A stretch of 64,000 nt of DNA from Desulfomonile tiedjei (GTDB lineage: Bacteria; Desulfobacterota; Desulfomonilia; Desulfomonilales; Desulfomonilaceae): contig JACRDF010000047.1 of the NCBI GenBank assembly GCA_016212925.1, positions 310,001 to 374,000 of the forward strand, given 5' to 3'. This document shows positions 63,221 to 64,000 of this stretch, piece after piece; the first letter of the stretch is position 1, and each line of letters starts with the position of its first letter. The translations under genes were made by a program, and so were the position numbers. The notes under the pieces are model-generated. The model was not told the DNA's origin. It searched no databases and saw nothing but the letters and a program-made list of their open reading frames with translations.

Positions 63221-64000
63221 ATGGTGATAATAAAGCCCTTGAAGGTATTGGTTTGTCTTCTTATTCTGGCAACTCTCTCCATTGTCCCTGCCGGATGGTG
63301 CTACAATGGCTCCGAGCTTTTGGGCCCATCGAGTATCCAGGGAGATGCGCTCTCCGCTGACCCCCGGTCGCAGCCGACTCAGCAACTACGCTCGCGAACC
63401 AGGACAGTCGCGCCCGTGCAGGCTGCTCCGACCTACTCCTCAAACCCCGCTGTTATAAGGCATACTGCAAATCCGACTTACGGCGCCGCTCAGAACGCCT
63501 ACTGTCCCCCCCAAGGTTGCGCGGTTCCAAATCAGCAGTATCCGCCTGTTTCGTCGCCGTTTGGTCTGTTTAGCCCTCAGGGGTTTTCATACGGTTCCTG
63601 CGGCTTTTACCTTTTCAGGCCAGGCGCGAGGCAATGGCAGTTTAACGCCAAGCTCTGGTACGCAAAGCTGAATTCAACCACAATCCTGTGGGGTACCAAT
63701 TTAGCCGGGGGGCCGGGGACCGAACTTGACTTTCAGCGGGACCTCGGGCTGTCCAAATACCGGTACATACCGGAGTACGAGGGGCGCTATAACCTGCGCT
63801 GTAATTGGGGAATCAGGTTTTCCTTTATGCCTCTCATGTACAGCGATAACAGCGTGCCCCAACAAACCTTTTTCTTCGGGAATAACATATACCCGCTGGG
63901 CCTTCCGATCCTCACAAAGTGGGAGCGCTTTATCTACCGATGGGACCTGGTCTACGACTGGTTCCAGGCCCCGCACGCGGTCTCAAGCATATTCGCCGGG
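63221..64000 (+). CDS. Outer-membrane protein, N-terminal part (cut by window edge)
   Basis: An open frame of 260 codons runs from the ATG at 63221 to the window end without a stop. AAGGAGGGAAGGGT before the ATG is a strong ribosome site, very like that of the barrel gene at 47.3 kb. Residues 1-26 are a signal peptide (LKVLVCLLILATLSIVPAGW). A Pro/Gln/Ala-rich linker with QNAYCPPQGCAVPNQQYPP follows. Beta strands begin near residue 137 (RQWQFNAKLWYAKLN ... YNLRCNWGIRFSFMPLMY). It shares layout, not clear sequence identity, with the 47.3 kb protein. Function unknown; a surface barrel is likely. Confidence 0.75.
   Translation, partial: MVIIKPLKVLVCLLILATLSIVPAGWCYNGSELLGPSSIQGDALSADPRSQPTQQLRSRTRTVAPVQAAPTYSSNPAVIRHTANPTYGAAQNAYCPPQGCAVPNQQYPPVSSPFGLFSPQGFSYGSCGFYLFRPGARQWQFNAKLWYAKLNSTTILWGTNLAGGPGTELDFQRDLGLSKYRYIPEYEGRYNLRCNWGIRFSFMPLMYSDNSVPQQTFFFGNNIYPLGLPILTKWERFIYRWDLVYDWFQAPHAVSSIFAG

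Overview
The window looks like chromosomal DNA of a Gram-negative, probably sulfate-reducing member of the Desulfobacterota (former Deltaproteobacteria), possibly Desulfomonile-like. Supporting signs are an LptE-type lipoprotein, heptose-phosphatase GmhB, beta-barrel outer-membrane proteins, two TauE/SafE sulfite-exporter-type permeases, and an integrase/TOBE fusion of the TunR type, which I recall from tungstate control in sulfate reducers. The genus is inference. I saw no rRNA, tRNA, CRISPR array, insertion sequence or prophage.

Region 1 (1-19 kb) is a surface-polysaccharide locus, almost all on the minus strand. From its upstream end it runs pseB-pseC-pseF-pseG, a methyltransferase, a small coupled ORF, a B12-type radical SAM enzyme, a WbqC-like protein, pseI, a GT-B-like protein, an ABC exporter and two GT4 glycosyltransferases. 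Membrane proteins of polymer or glycosyl-transfer type follow, one convergent with the cluster and one cut by the window edge. The set makes CMP-pseudaminic acid or a relative, but the PseH acetyltransferase is not in the window.

Region 2 (19-31 kb) starts with a gene-poor kilobase. A stand-alone receiver and two histidine kinase/response regulator pairs follow, then an orphan ModA-like binding protein, a GH15 glucoamylase/trehalase-type enzyme, and a large PEP-synthase-like protein whose C-terminal half is not the usual TIM barrel.

Region 3 (31-38 kb) concerns anion transport. A three-gene operon (small membrane protein, TauE/SafE permease, small exported protein) sits behind a close match to a sigma-54 promoter with a 15-bp palindrome upstream. 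A second TauE/SafE gene is divergent from the TunR-like regulator, and an SLC13-type permease with two TrkA-C-like domains follows.

Region 4 (38-64 kb) is mostly housekeeping: a condensation-domain-like acyltransferase, a NUDIX hydrolase, a type II GAPDH-like dehydrogenase, RNase E/G, EngB, a UPF0173 hydrolase, GltX, DacB/PBP4, a HicA/HicB pair with a frameshifted toxin, a hotdog thioesterase, MiaB, malate dehydrogenase, a membrane protein, LptE, LeuS, a nucleotide-sugar dehydrogenase, a YkgJ-like cysteine-cluster protein and GmhB. Two outer-membrane proteins of similar style lie here, the second cut by the right edge. Dispersed palindromic repeats occur in many intergenic gaps, and one forms part of the 5' end of lptE.
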